From positions 806,001 through 870,000 of the forward strand of contig NZ_JABBGB010000001.1 of assembly GCF_012927185.1 (NCBI RefSeq): a DNA stretch of 64,000 nt, read 5' to 3'. The stretch is from Pseudoflavitalea sp. G-6-1-2. Its GTDB lineage: Bacteria > Bacteroidota > Bacteroidia > Chitinophagales > Chitinophagaceae. The notes below the pieces were generated by a model that ran no database searches, had not been told where the DNA came from, and saw nothing but the letters and a program-made list of their open reading frames with translations. Every line of letters begins with the position of its first letter. The first letter of the stretch is position 1. The position numbers were made by a program, and so were the translations under genes. This document shows, piece after piece, positions 1 through 8,734 of the stretch.

Positions 1-44
1 GTTGTAACCAGCACCAGTCGGGCAGTTCCAATTCGTTTCGGAGT

Positions 45-190
45 GCCCGGTCGCTCGCGTTTCGCGAGTAACTTATATTTCTTTGCCTCCGGCGAAGTAT
101 TGTGCCTCACGGCGCGGAGTCGCCAGAGGCGACCTTCATATTCCTCACTCGCCAGAGGCGAGCGAGGGCGGCTCCCGAAGTAAATGTAAC
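45..190 (+). repeat. REP-like palindromic element, copy 1
   Basis: About 145 bp made of consecutive hairpins: arms 50-59/63-72 (GTCGCTCGCG with CGCGAGTAAC), 81-87/91-97, 102-106/111-115, 119-124/128-133, and 143-153/157-167 with an AGA loop. It starts with GCCCGGTCGCTCGCGT and ends with GCTCCCGAAGTA. Both blocks recur at 7128-7143 and 7284-7295, and the block ACTTATATTT follows the first hairpin in both copies. It lies just 3' of the thioesterase gene. Two unlinked copies with shared ends but variable middles point to a dispersed non-autonomous palindromic element; mobilisation by a RAYT is inference. The first 44 bases of the window show nothing recognisable. Confidence 0.75.
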
Positions 191-207
191 AGGCCTTCAG
201 ACGCAGC

Positions 208-711
208 TTAGGCAATGCTGCGCAGCTCTTTCACTCGCGCGCTCATCCCCGCTTCGATATTCACTTCCGTCATGCCCACTTTGGGAGCAAGTTCCATGAA
301 CTCAGGAGTATGATCTTTTCTCTTTCCGGTTTTCGGATCGATACAGGCGAAGCGGGTCCACAGGATGGCTTTGAGATTGGTCTCCGACTCGTCGAACATC
401 AGCATTTCAACAATCAGCATATTCGATGTTAAACCAATAATGGTGGAAGTAATGCACACTTTCTCTGTGTAGAATGCCGGGCGCAAGTATTGAATCTCAT
501 GTTCTCTCACCACCCAGGTAATGCCCTGCTTCAGAAAATCAGGGAATAAGATGTTGAAGTTTTCTCTCAGATGATCTTCCCGCGCATTGATCATGTAATT
601 GAGATAGCTGGCATTGTTCAGGTGCGCATTGGGATCACAGTCTGAGAACCGGATAATGTAATAACTCTTGAGTTCCATATGATGTGAGTTGACCATCGGG
701 TGAATTTCCAC
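208..711 (-). CDS. Acyl-CoA thioesterase, hotdog fold (4HBT-like)
   Basis: A 167-residue single-domain hotdog protein of the 4-hydroxybenzoyl-CoA thioesterase/FatA-like superfamily. These enzymes hydrolyse acyl-CoA or acyl-ACP thioesters in the cytoplasm. The N-terminal signature is visible: RFSDCDPNAHLNNASYLNY at residues 21-39, with the usual D-x-D and H-x-N pattern. The length fits the family. Translation may start at the ATG for residue 12 (position 678), which sits directly before the conserved strand; the upstream ATG at 711 is kept as the longest form. The gene stands alone, with a REP-like element immediately 3'. The substrate cannot be told from sequence. Confidence 0.8.
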   Translation of the reverse strand: MEIHPMVNSHHMELKSYYIIRFSDCDPNAHLNNASYLNYMINAREDHLRENFNILFPDFLKQGITWVVREHEIQYLRPAFYTEKVCITSTIIGLTSNMLIVEMLMFDESETNLKAILWTRFACIDPKTGKRKDHTPEFMELAPKVGMTEVNIEAGMSARVKELRSIA

Positions 712-1078
712 TAACAGCCGGAGATTTCAGCTGTTCGTCCTTTTTCAGCGCCGAAGGGATGTCAAATAGTTTGATTATTGCATAAATGTAAGCATCGCAA
801 AGCTGCATACATAACATCATTGTTCAATAAAAGATCGGTGAGCATAAAAAATTATCTGAGGTTACAGGCGAATGATTGGAGGCATCGATATGAAATGCTA
901 TTTTTGGCATACACACTCCAGTTTATGAAGTACTAACATCGTTCCGCTGCTTGTTGCTATAACATTCCCGGAACATTCCAATTACTGCACATTTTTTTCT
1001 GCCCCATTGCGGGTGGAATTTCCGTGACCTCATTTATTGATCCTGATTCACTCATTGTAAATTTTACAAGGAAACCTT
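712..1078. other. Intergenic region between thioesterase and MATE genes
   Basis: This 367-bp AT-rich region separates two divergent genes and should hold both promoters. I find no full TTTG/TAnnTTTG pair, hairpin terminator, RNA gene or convincing small ORF. Short ORFs here lack any recognisable motif. Confidence 0.5.
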
Positions 1079-2503
1079 ATGTCGTTTGAAACCAACCAGA
1101 CCACAACAACAGAGCTGCCTAAAAAACCGGGCATATTCGAAACCATAAAACATGCGCTCAGCAGCGAGAACAAAGATTTCACGCAGGGAAGCATCCGTAA
1201 AGGTGTGATACTGCTGGCCATTCCCATGATTCTTGAAATGGTGATGGAAAGCATTTTCGCACTGATAGACATTTATTTTGTCGGCCATATCGAAGGGCAG
1301 GAATCGCAGGCCGTGAGTACCGTGATGCTCACAGAATCTGTACTGATGGTACTCTATTCTGCAGCCATGGCGCTGAGCATGGGCGCCACGGCCATCGTAG
1401 CCCGCCGTGTTGGAGAGAAGAATATCGAAGCAGCTTCGCGAAGTGCCGCACAGGGTATCAACCTCGCATTGATCGTTGCAGCATTCATCAGCATACTCGG
1501 ATCCATCTTCGCAGATGATGTGCTTCGCATGATGGGCGGATCGCAGGCCGTTATCGAAGTTGGCACTACCTACACCCGCATCATGTTCGGCGGATCGGTG
1601 GTGATCACTTTGCTGTTCCTGATCAATGGTGTATTCCGCGGAGCGGGCAATGCCAACATCGCACTATGGGTGCTGGTGATCGCCAACGGAAGCAATATCA
1701 TTCTCTGTCCGCTGCTCATTCATTTCTTCGGATTGCCCGGCGCTGCCATTGCCACCACTACCGGCCGTGCAGTAGGCGTACTGATTCAATTGTATTTCCT
1801 CTTCAAATCGAAAAGCGGGTTACTGAAAATAAAACGATCCTACTTCAAAATCGACTGGGGCATTTTCAAATCAATCTACAGTCTCAGCTGGGTGGTGTTC
1901 GTGCAGTTTTTCATTGCATCTGCCAGCTGGATCTTCCTCAACAGAATCATCGCCAAATTCGGAGACGATGCCGTTGCCGGTTATGGTCTCGCCATCAGGG
2001 TGCTGATGTTCTTTTTGTTGCCTGCATGGGGACTGAGCAATGCAGCTGCCACACTGGTAGGGCAAAATCTCGGAGCCGGTCAACCTGAACGTGCGGAGAA
2101 ATCTGTATGGACAACGGCGCTGTACAATGTTGTATACATGGCCATCGTATCGCTGGTATGCCTGGTATTTGCCGACCAGATCATCTACTTCATGAACGAT
2201 AAGGAAAGCATGGGCGTATGGGGAAAGAAAGCGTTGCACATCATCAGCCTTGGTTATATCTTCTATGGCATCGGCATGGTAGTAACCAATTCGTTCAACG
2301 GAGCGGGCGATACCAAAACGCCGATGTTCATCAACCTCTTCGGATTCTGGGTATTTCAGATCCCCTTCGCATATGTGCTGTCGATAGTGCTGAATATGGG
2401 ACCGAGTGGCGTTTTCATTGCCGTGGTAACGGCCGAAACCCTTATCAGCATTACTGGCGTGCTCTTATTCCGTAGAGGTAAATGGAAGCAGGTAAAGATA
2501 TGA
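1079..2503 (+). CDS. MATE family efflux transporter
   Basis: A 474-residue polytopic inner-membrane protein of the multidrug and toxic compound extrusion family (NorM/DinF type). These proteins export cationic drugs or metabolites using a Na+ or H+ gradient. After a cytoplasmic N-terminus of about 45 residues come about twelve hydrophobic segments in two related halves of six, as usual for the family. The ATG at 1079 is the only sensible start. Residues GSIRKGVILLAIPMILEM and NGVFRGAGNANIAL resemble the conserved MATE helices 1 and 5. The AI-2E-type transporter follows 54 bp downstream on the same strand, so the two may be co-transcribed. The substrate is not predictable. Confidence 0.9.
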   Translation: MSFETNQTTTTELPKKPGIFETIKHALSSENKDFTQGSIRKGVILLAIPMILEMVMESIFALIDIYFVGHIEGQESQAVSTVMLTESVLMVLYSAAMALSMGATAIVARRVGEKNIEAASRSAAQGINLALIVAAFISILGSIFADDVLRMMGGSQAVIEVGTTYTRIMFGGSVVITLLFLINGVFRGAGNANIALWVLVIANGSNIILCPLLIHFFGLPGAAIATTTGRAVGVLIQLYFLFKSKSGLLKIKRSYFKIDWGIFKSIYSLSWVVFVQFFIASASWIFLNRIIAKFGDDAVAGYGLAIRVLMFFLLPAWGLSNAAATLVGQNLGAGQPERAEKSVWTTALYNVVYMAIVSLVCLVFADQIIYFMNDKESMGVWGKKALHIISLGYIFYGIGMVVTNSFNGAGDTKTPMFINLFGFWVFQIPFAYVLSIVLNMGPSGVFIAVVTAETLISITGVLLFRRGKWKQVKI

Positions 2504-2557
2504 TGAAGTCTGGCCTCATTTTTATTATGTACTTTAGTATCCACTAAAGGCAGGCGC

Positions 2558-3589
2558 ATGAATTATTTATCCAACAATGTTGTGAGGCAGGTGCTCATTC
2601 TGCTGATGATCATCTTCCTCGGAGTTATCCTGTTTATTCATCTTGAATCATTTTTGCCTGCCTTTCTCGGCGCATATACCTTTTATGTATTGCTGCGCAA
2701 ATGGATGTTTATTCTGGTGGATAAATACAAATGGAAGAAAGCGCTCGCGGCCGTTGTGCTGATGCTGATCTCCTTTATTGTGATCATGGGCCCCATACTG
2801 CTGCTGGTAAATATGATGAGTTCGAAAATATCGTTCGCCATCGAGCACTCCAATGAAATAATGACCAGCATCGAACGATACGTGAATCAGTATGAACAAC
2901 GATTCAAGATCGAACTGATCACCGATGAGAATATCAAAAAAATGACACAATACAGCGCCGAGATATTGCCCAAGATACTCGGCGCTACTTTCAATACGCT
3001 CCTCACCATTGTGATGTTGTACTTCATCCTTTACTTCATGCTGGTGGAGAATCGCAGAATGGAATCGAGGTTCTACGACTGGGTTCCGCTCAAAGATGAT
3101 AATGTAATCACCATCAGAAAAGAAATGAACGGCATGGTGTTCTCCAATGCCATCGGCATTCCGCTCATCGCCTTGTTCCAGGGCCTTGTGGCCTTGCTCG
3201 GATTCTTTTTGCTCGGCGTAAATGAACCCATGTTCTGGTTTGTGATTGTTTGCATCACAGCCATGCTTCCTGTGGTTGGTGCCGCACTGGCATATGTGCC
3301 GCTGGCATTGATCTTCTTCGCAGAAGGCCATGCCCTTAAGGGTGTATTTATGCTGATTTACGGATTCGGCATTATCGGAACAGTTGATAATGTTGCGCGA
3401 TTCTGGCTGCAAAAGAAACTGGGCGATGTGCATCCGCTGATCACGGCCTTCGGGGTAATCATCGGCATTCCCATATTCGGGTTCATCGGATTGATATTCG
3501 GACCAATTCTTATTTCTCTCTTCCTTTTAATGATCAGGGTTTATGCCAGCGAATTCAATGATGGCGGGCGTAAAGCAAACGCTGGTTGA
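2558..3589 (+). CDS. AI-2E family transporter (membrane permease)
   Basis: A 343-residue integral membrane protein of the AI-2E/TqsA/YdiK family (PF01594). Members include autoinducer-2 exporters and Na+/H+ antiporters, so the family name should not be read as proof of quorum sensing. It shows two N-terminal hydrophobic segments, a soluble stretch around residues 100-150, then a cluster of helices with the family-like block ITAMLPVVGAALAYVPLA and a C-terminal GIPIFGFIGLIFGPIL segment. It lies 54 bp after the MATE gene. A weak hairpin with a T-run follows at about 3620-3641. Confidence 0.85.
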   Translation: MNYLSNNVVRQVLILLMIIFLGVILFIHLESFLPAFLGAYTFYVLLRKWMFILVDKYKWKKALAAVVLMLISFIVIMGPILLLVNMMSSKISFAIEHSNEIMTSIERYVNQYEQRFKIELITDENIKKMTQYSAEILPKILGATFNTLLTIVMLYFILYFMLVENRRMESRFYDWVPLKDDNVITIRKEMNGMVFSNAIGIPLIALFQGLVALLGFFLLGVNEPMFWFVIVCITAMLPVVGAALAYVPLALIFFAEGHALKGVFMLIYGFGIIGTVDNVARFWLQKKLGDVHPLITAFGVIIGIPIFGFIGLIFGPILISLFLLMIRVYASEFNDGGRKANAG

Positions 3590-3619
3590 CCATTGAATTT
3601 CAAAACGATACATATTAGG

Positions 3620-3641
3620 AGTACCGGTACGCGTACTTTTT
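3620..3641 (+). terminator. Weak intrinsic terminator after AI-2E-type gene
   Basis: AGTAC (3620-3624) pairs with GTACT (3633-3637) and is followed by a T-run to 3641. The stem is only 5 bp, so this is a weak call. Confidence 0.35.
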
Positions 3642-3772
3642 AGCTGCATCTGCACAATAAATAATTACGTCAGGTGCGGGGCATTTTCGGGCGGATGTGA
3701 TACTATTTTTCCACAATCCCCGTTTAAAATGCGGATCATACACGTACCTATAACCTTTGAAAACCCTAAGCC

Positions 3773-4534
3773 ATGTATCGTCCTGTAAAATCCGTATCCA
3801 TTAGCCTGGTGTCTGTTTTCTTATTGTCTCCGGTATTCATGACCGGTTCGTCCAGCAAAGCAGATTCCCCATCAGACAAGCTTATCATCTATCTCCCCAA
3901 AGATGTAGAACCTAAAGCTGCTGTACACGATCCTCTTACACAGGAAGCCACAGCCTTGTATGAATCGCTTCAACTAAAAAAATACGGATTGGCACGAAAG
4001 GCATTCGCTTATGCCTTCAAAGGATACACCAGTTTGCTTGAAAAAGGAAAGCTGGCAAAGGATGGCGTGCTGAGCATCTGCGATTTCAGCCAGAGCAGCA
4101 GAAGAAAGCGGTTATACGTACTCGATATGGAACAGCGGAAACTGCTGGTGAATACATATGTGGCACATGGCCGTCAATCGGGCGGAGAGTATGCGCGTTC
4201 TTTTTCCAATAGCCCTGAATCACATAAAAGCAGTCTCGGATTTTATGTAACACGTTCTACTTATTATGGAGAACACGGACTGGCCCTTAAGATACAGGGA
4301 CTGGAGCGCGGATTCAACGATAAAGCAGAGTCACGCAATGTGGTGATCCATGGATCGCAGTACGTAGGCAAACAATTTATCAGCAATAACAAATTCAACG
4401 GAAGGAGTTTCGGATGCCCTGCATTACCCGCGAAAGAGGCGCCGACTGTTATTCAGCAGATCAAGAATGGCTCCTGCCTTTTCATTTACCACCCAACAAA
4501 GAATTATATAACCCAGTCGAGGTTGTTGAATTGA
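3773..4534 (+). CDS. Murein L,D-transpeptidase catalytic domain family protein
   Basis: A 253-residue secreted protein of the YkuD_2 type (PF13645). Such proteins form or trim L,D-peptide bonds in peptidoglycan in the periplasm. Residues 1-27 form a signal-peptide-like segment. The catalytic block is present: VIHGS with H193, then RSFGCPALP with C215 as nucleophile. The N-terminal half (residues 50-110) is the helical region typical of the Bacteroidota members. The start is ATG 3773. It is transcribed convergently with the PAP2-like gene, 82 bp away, and has no obvious partner. Confidence 0.85.
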   Translation: MYRPVKSVSISLVSVFLLSPVFMTGSSSKADSPSDKLIIYLPKDVEPKAAVHDPLTQEATALYESLQLKKYGLARKAFAYAFKGYTSLLEKGKLAKDGVLSICDFSQSSRRKRLYVLDMEQRKLLVNTYVAHGRQSGGEYARSFSNSPESHKSSLGFYVTRSTYYGEHGLALKIQGLERGFNDKAESRNVVIHGSQYVGKQFISNNKFNGRSFGCPALPAKEAPTVIQQIKNGSCLFIYHPTKNYITQSRLLN

Positions 4535-4616
4535 CTTAGCGTGGACATAAACTTCAGATGGTTTGATGGCAACAGAGCTCAATGTAGGTTCGTACCCTAT
4601 GATTGGGCTTTTGTTT

Positions 4617-5288
4617 TTATAACCAGGTAGCCACCAGCTGACAAAGCATTCCCACCAGAAAGCCGGAATAAATATCGCGCTGCGTATGATCACTCACAAT
4701 GAAACGCGCAGTGCAAACCAATCCTGCGATGATCAGTGCAACAGCGAAATACAATGCGGTGCCTTCACGCATACCGGTGGTGAGCAAATAGAAGAACATC
4801 ACCAATCCGCCAACGCCTGTTGCGTGCATGCTGATCTTATAACGAATGTTGAACATCCAGGCAGCACAAACTGCCAGAAAACTTCCCAGCAAAAACTTCA
4901 CGTAGTAAACAGGGATATCCTGAAGATTGTGGTATACGTACCAGATCCAGAAGTAAAAGGTGATAGCTGCCACATAAGGAATGATCCTTTCTTTTTGTGT
5001 ACGCAGCTGAAAGCTCTGCACAAATCCGAGCGCACGCATCAGCAGCACAGCAAATGCAGGCAGAAAGCCCGTGCTGAAGAACACACTCACCAGCGTGAAC
5101 ACTTTCTGCTTCTCTCCCATCCCGGCAAAAGCATAGGGATGAATGAACAACAGAAAAGCCGTTACATATGTAGAAATAAACAAGGGATGAAATACATAAC
5201 TCAGCAGATGCGCTCCAAATCTTACAGGTGCAGCAAACTGCTGTGAAGTATTGAGTTCAGTATGTTGTGCGGTGATATTGTTCTCCAT
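4617..5288 (-). CDS. PAP2-like phosphatase membrane protein
   Basis: A 223-residue protein with about six transmembrane segments. It keeps the three-part signature of the PAP2 phosphatase superfamily in recognisable form: K99-x-R101-x2-P104, then the S153-M-H155 block, then R195 with SDH201 and D205 in RFIVSDHTQRDIYSG. Family members dephosphorylate lipid phosphates such as undecaprenyl pyrophosphate. The spacing is looser than in classical members, so phosphatase activity is inference. Its ATG overlaps the rpoN stop codon (TAATG at 5290-5286 on the minus strand), which indicates translational coupling to rpoN. Confidence 0.7.
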   Translation of the reverse strand: MENNITAQHTELNTSQQFAAPVRFGAHLLSYVFHPLFISTYVTAFLLFIHPYAFAGMGEKQKVFTLVSVFFSTGFLPAFAVLLMRALGFVQSFQLRTQKERIIPYVAAITFYFWIWYVYHNLQDIPVYYVKFLLGSFLAVCAAWMFNIRYKISMHATGVGGLVMFFYLLTTGMREGTALYFAVALIIAGLVCTARFIVSDHTQRDIYSGFLVGMLCQLVATWL

Positions 5289-6778
5289 TATAATTCTTTT
5301 CGCAGCCTCGCAACAGGGATATTCAATTGCTCCCGGTACTTGGCTACCGTTCTGCGTGCAATATTATATCCTTTTTCCTGGAGCATCTCGGTTAACTTTT
5401 CGTCGCTCAGCGGTTTTTTCTTGCTTTCGCCTTCGATCATGTCGCTGAGGATCTTTTTCACCTCGCGTGTGCTCACTTCTTCGCCGCTTTCGGTACTGAG
5501 ACTTTCGCTGAAGAAGAATTTGAGACGATAGGTTCCGAACTCCGTCTGAACAAATTTGCTGTTGGCTACGCGGCTAACGGTAGAAATGTCGAGCATGGTG
5601 CGTTCAGCAATATCTTTCAGGATCATGGGTTTGAGGCTGGTTTCATCACCCGTCATGAAGAAATCGTGCTGATATTCCATGATGGTGCCCATTACACTGG
5701 TAAGCGTATGCTGGCGTTGCTTGATGGCATCGATGAACCATTTGGCTGCATCGATCTTTTGCTTGATGAAGAGAACGGCTTCTTTCTGACGTTTGTCTTT
5801 TTTACTGGCTTTGTCGTATTCGCGCAGCATATCGCGATAGCCTTCGCTGATGCGGAGGTCTGGTGCGTTCTTGGAATTGAGTGTCAGCTCCAGCTTTCCG
5901 CCATTGTTGTAAACGAAGAAGTCGGGTATCACATAGCTTTCAGCCTTGTTGATATTCTCGTGATTGCCACCGGGCTTGGGGGTGAGGCGGATGATTTGTC
6001 CGATCACTTCTTTGAGGCCTTCGTCGTTGATGCCGATGCCACGCTGGATCTTGTCGTAATGTTTTTTGGTGAATTCATCGAAGTAGTCGGTGAGCACGTC
6101 GATGGCTTTTTCTACTTCCTTGCCTTCGGCTTTCTGACGCTGGAGTTGCAGCAGCAGACATTCCTGCAGATCGCGGGCGGCAACGCCTGCGGGGTCGAAA
6201 CTCTGTATCAGTTTGATCACAGACTCCACTTCAGCTTCGGAGCTGTCGATATTCTGGCGGAAGGCCAGGTCGTCGACAATGGAGGCGGAATCGCGGCGCA
6301 GGTAACCATCATCATCGATACTTCCTACGATCTGTTCAGCGATGCGTTTTGTGCGATCGTCGAGTTTGAGCATACCGAGCTGCTCCAGCAAAAATTCGTG
6401 GAAGGATGTTTCGATGCGATAGGGAACAACTTTATTGTCGTCGATCTCAGGATAGTTGTCGTCGCGGAGTTTGTAATCTGCGATGTCGCCATCTTCATCA
6501 CCCACATATTCGCTGATATCGATATTGTCGTATTCTTCCTCACTGCCATCCGGCTCATATTCTTCGTCCCCTTTATCTTCAAATTCGTCTTTCAGATCGT
6601 TATCGAACTGATCGTCGTGATCTTCATCGGACTGTTCGAGGGCGGGGTTTTCTTCGAGCTCTTCTTTTATTCTTTCTTCGAGATTGGCAGTAGGCACCTG
6701 CAGCAGTTTCATCAGTTGAATCTGCTGAGGAGAAAGTTTTTGTAATAGTTTCTGTTGTAAACTCTGACTCAGTGCCAT
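5288..6778 (-). CDS. rpoN: RNA polymerase sigma-54 factor RpoN
   Basis: A 496-residue sigma-54. The N-terminal Q/L-rich activator-interacting region (residues 1-50, LSQSLQQKLLQKLSPQQIQL) is followed by an unusually long acidic linker at about residues 50-105. The core-binding and DNA-binding domains come next, ending in the RpoN box ARRTVAKYREQLNIP near residues 475-489, which reads the -24 promoter element. The length is normal for Bacteroidota. The ATG at 6778 starts directly on the conserved MALSQSLQQKL. The stop overlaps the start of the PAP2-like gene. No AAA+ enhancer-binding protein is encoded in this window, so its target genes lie elsewhere or are unseen. Confidence 0.97.
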   Translation of the reverse strand: MALSQSLQQKLLQKLSPQQIQLMKLLQVPTANLEERIKEELEENPALEQSDEDHDDQFDNDLKDEFEDKGDEEYEPDGSEEEYDNIDISEYVGDEDGDIADYKLRDDNYPEIDDNKVVPYRIETSFHEFLLEQLGMLKLDDRTKRIAEQIVGSIDDDGYLRRDSASIVDDLAFRQNIDSSEAEVESVIKLIQSFDPAGVAARDLQECLLLQLQRQKAEGKEVEKAIDVLTDYFDEFTKKHYDKIQRGIGINDEGLKEVIGQIIRLTPKPGGNHENINKAESYVIPDFFVYNNGGKLELTLNSKNAPDLRISEGYRDMLREYDKASKKDKRQKEAVLFIKQKIDAAKWFIDAIKQRQHTLTSVMGTIMEYQHDFFMTGDETSLKPMILKDIAERTMLDISTVSRVANSKFVQTEFGTYRLKFFFSESLSTESGEEVSTREVKKILSDMIEGESKKKPLSDEKLTEMLQEKGYNIARRTVAKYREQLNIPVARLRKEL

Positions 6779-6863
6779 GTGCGTCTTAGGGATTTAGTTC
6801 GCTATCTCCCAAAATTTTGGAAAATTTCGCGGTTCCACAAAAATCAGGCCGTAAATTTACTTA

Positions 6864-6871
6864 CAAATGTA
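6864..6871 (-). promoter_or_regulatory. Candidate -7 box for rpoN
   Basis: TACATTTG on the minus strand matches the Bacteroidota -7 consensus TAnnTTTG and lies 86 bp upstream of the rpoN ATG. No TTTG -33 element was found at the right distance, so the call is tentative. Confidence 0.35.
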
Positions 6872-6880
6872 ATGCAGCCG

Positions 6881-7453
6881 ATGAAACGATATTATAAAAT
6901 TATGGTTATGCCGGCAATTTTCGTTCAAATGCTTGCCTGTATTGGATTGCAGGCGCAAAATAATTTTGGGAGGCATGTTGGTAAAACCAATGGCGGGACC
7001 ATGATTTTGTTCGACGCATCTAAGGTTAAATCCGTATCGCTGGTAAAGTCAACCGCTGATTTTCAGGAAGGTATGCAAATGGTCAGGGGTTTCAATGAAG
7101 CCGCGACGTGCCTGTTGCTTAGCGGGCGCCCGGTCGCTCGCGTCGCCGCGAGTGACTTATATTTGGTCGGCTCCCGGCGACCCAACACGCTGCTGAACTC
7201 AGAAACCTGGGGTGAACGTAGGCCGCTGCTGCTCTCCGGAGGCGAGGAAATAGCCGTCACTCGCGAGACGCGAGCGACTGAGAGCTCCCGAAGTATGTCC
7301 GGGAATTTGGGTACAGCTGTGAGACCCGATTACTATTCTTCACACTTAGGCTTCTTCTGCCGTAAAGAATTGCAAATAGAAAAAGCGACCAGCATTCCCT
7401 TCCGTTTCCGGCTGGGATCACTGGCCGCCTGCAATGCTATCGAAGGAAAATAA
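6881..7453 (+). CDS. Secreted protein of unknown function, reads through a REP-like element
   Basis: The reading frame opens at GTG 6779, but the ATG at 6881 is preferred because it starts a clear signal peptide (MKRYYKIMVMPAIFVQMLACIGLQAQ, cleavage after the A of QAQ). The mature part has about 60 residues of ordinary composition. From about residue 83 onward the frame is translated from the REP-like element at 7128-7300, giving an arginine- and serine-rich sequence unlike any family I know. The simplest reading is a small exported protein whose 3' end was replaced or interrupted by the repeat, so it may be a pseudogene. It ends 12 bp before the convergent DegT gene. No function can be assigned. 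Confidence 0.45.
   Translation: MKRYYKIMVMPAIFVQMLACIGLQAQNNFGRHVGKTNGGTMILFDASKVKSVSLVKSTADFQEGMQMVRGFNEAATCLLLSGRPVARVAASDLYLVGSRRPNTLLNSETWGERRPLLLSGGEEIAVTRETRATESSRSMSGNLGTAVRPDYYSSHLGFFCRKELQIEKATSIPFRFRLGSLAACNAIEGK
7128..7300 (+). repeat. REP-like palindromic element, copy 2
   Basis: Same ends as the copy at 45-190: GCCCGGTCGCTCGCGT at 7128-7143 and GCTCCCGAAGTA at 7284-7295. Hairpin A has arms 7133-7142/7147-7156. A second hairpin has arms 7165-7169/7178-7182. Hairpin C has arms 7256-7265/7269-7278 around an AGA loop. Hairpin C is essentially the reverse complement of hairpin A, so the element is itself a long imperfect inverted repeat. It sits inside the 3' part of the small secreted-protein ORF. 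Confidence 0.75.
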
Positions 7454-7465
7454 CGATCGTTTCAA

Positions 7466-8689
7466 TTACACTTTCAGCCTGATCGCTTCACCGGCAAGTG
7501 ATTTTCTGATCACCTGTGCCATCTTCTCTCCTTTCTCACGCGCCTGCTCCGGCGTCCACAACATACCTACTGCTGTTGATACGCTTCTGCCGATCACTGC
7601 ATCACTCGCAGAAAAATCTTTATTCGCATGATGGATCACTGCTTTCTTCAACTCAGGGTTGAGTGCATTGAGTGAGTCTGCTGTTTTCAGATGCGCCCAG
7701 TTGCGGATATAGTGCCAGTTGTGATCGTACCAGTAAATGCTTCCTGCTGCCTGGCCTTCTGCTTTCAGCAATGCCATGGCATTTGCAGTGGCTTCGCGCG
7801 TAGGAAGGAACCAGCTCACATGGGTATGACTGTCGCCCTTAGGATCAGGAATTCTGCGGAAGCTGATCTCAGGAACCTCTGCCAGTGCAGATTTCAGCGC
7901 ATCGAAGTTTCTTTTGAGGATAGCGAGGAATTCATCGAGTCTGTTGAATTGCGCCAGGCCCACAGCTGCATGCAGTTCAGAGATACGGTAGTTGTATCCG
8001 AGGAAAGGATGCTGGTCTGCTCCACGATCAACGCCGAGGTGATCATGACCATGATCGCTGTATCCGTCGCATTTGCGCCAGATCTCTTCGCTGTTGGTGG
8101 TGATGGCTCCGCCTTCGCCACAGGTTACTGTTTTTACGAAGTCGAAAGAGAAGGTACCGGCATCACCGATGGTGCCGAGATACTTTCCATTATACGTTGC
8201 ACCGGTGCTCTGACAAGCGTCTTCGAGCAACAGCAGTTTATGTTCTTTACAGATCTGTTGCAGCGCATCCAGATCGGCCATGCTTCCGCACATATGCACA
8301 GGCATGATCACTTTGGTGCGTGGTGTGATGGCTGCACGAACAGCAGCAGGATCGAGCGTGAGCGTGTCGTCCACATCTACCAGCACAGGCACGGCGCCTA
8401 CAGCGATGATCGCTTCAAAGCTGGCCACGAATGTGAATGTAGGCATAATCACTTCATCTCCTGATCCTACGCCCATAGCAGCGAGCACTGTTACCAGCGC
8501 AGCTGTACCGCTGGATACCACCTGCGTGTACTGACATCCTAATTTATTGCTGATGGCTGCTTCCAGCTCTTTCGCTTTCCATATTCCTTTACGGGGGCCG
8601 TCGAAACCATATCGCATAATGATACCTGTTTCAAGCACATCATTCACGTGTTTCCGTTCCGACTCTCCGAATAATTCAAAGCCTGGCAT
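7466..8689 (-). CDS. DegT/DnrJ/EryC1/StrS family aminotransferase
   Basis: A 407-residue PLP-dependent fold-type I aminotransferase of the family that aminates keto-sugars or makes 3-amino-5-hydroxybenzoate. The cofactor lysine is K186 in SFDFVKTVTCGEGGA; the phosphate/ring contacts are the SSGTAAL block (59-65) and EDACQS (156-161). The aromatic-rich C-terminal region (YWYDHNWHYIRNW) is an unusual feature. Usually these genes sit in a nucleotide-sugar or antibiotic cluster, but here none is near. The upstream neighbour on the same strand is a GHL10 glycosidase, 78 bp away. The substrate is unknown. Confidence 0.88.
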   Translation of the reverse strand: MPGFELFGESERKHVNDVLETGIIMRYGFDGPRKGIWKAKELEAAISNKLGCQYTQVVSSGTAALVTVLAAMGVGSGDEVIMPTFTFVASFEAIIAVGAVPVLVDVDDTLTLDPAAVRAAITPRTKVIMPVHMCGSMADLDALQQICKEHKLLLLEDACQSTGATYNGKYLGTIGDAGTFSFDFVKTVTCGEGGAITTNSEEIWRKCDGYSDHGHDHLGVDRGADQHPFLGYNYRISELHAAVGLAQFNRLDEFLAILKRNFDALKSALAEVPEISFRRIPDPKGDSHTHVSWFLPTREATANAMALLKAEGQAAGSIYWYDHNWHYIRNWAHLKTADSLNALNPELKKAVIHHANKDFSASDAVIGRSVSTAVGMLWTPEQAREKGEKMAQVIRKSLAGEAIRLKV

Positions 8690-8734
8690 ATAAATACATT
8701 TTATTTGTTATTGGGTTCCGTTTCAAGCGGATAA

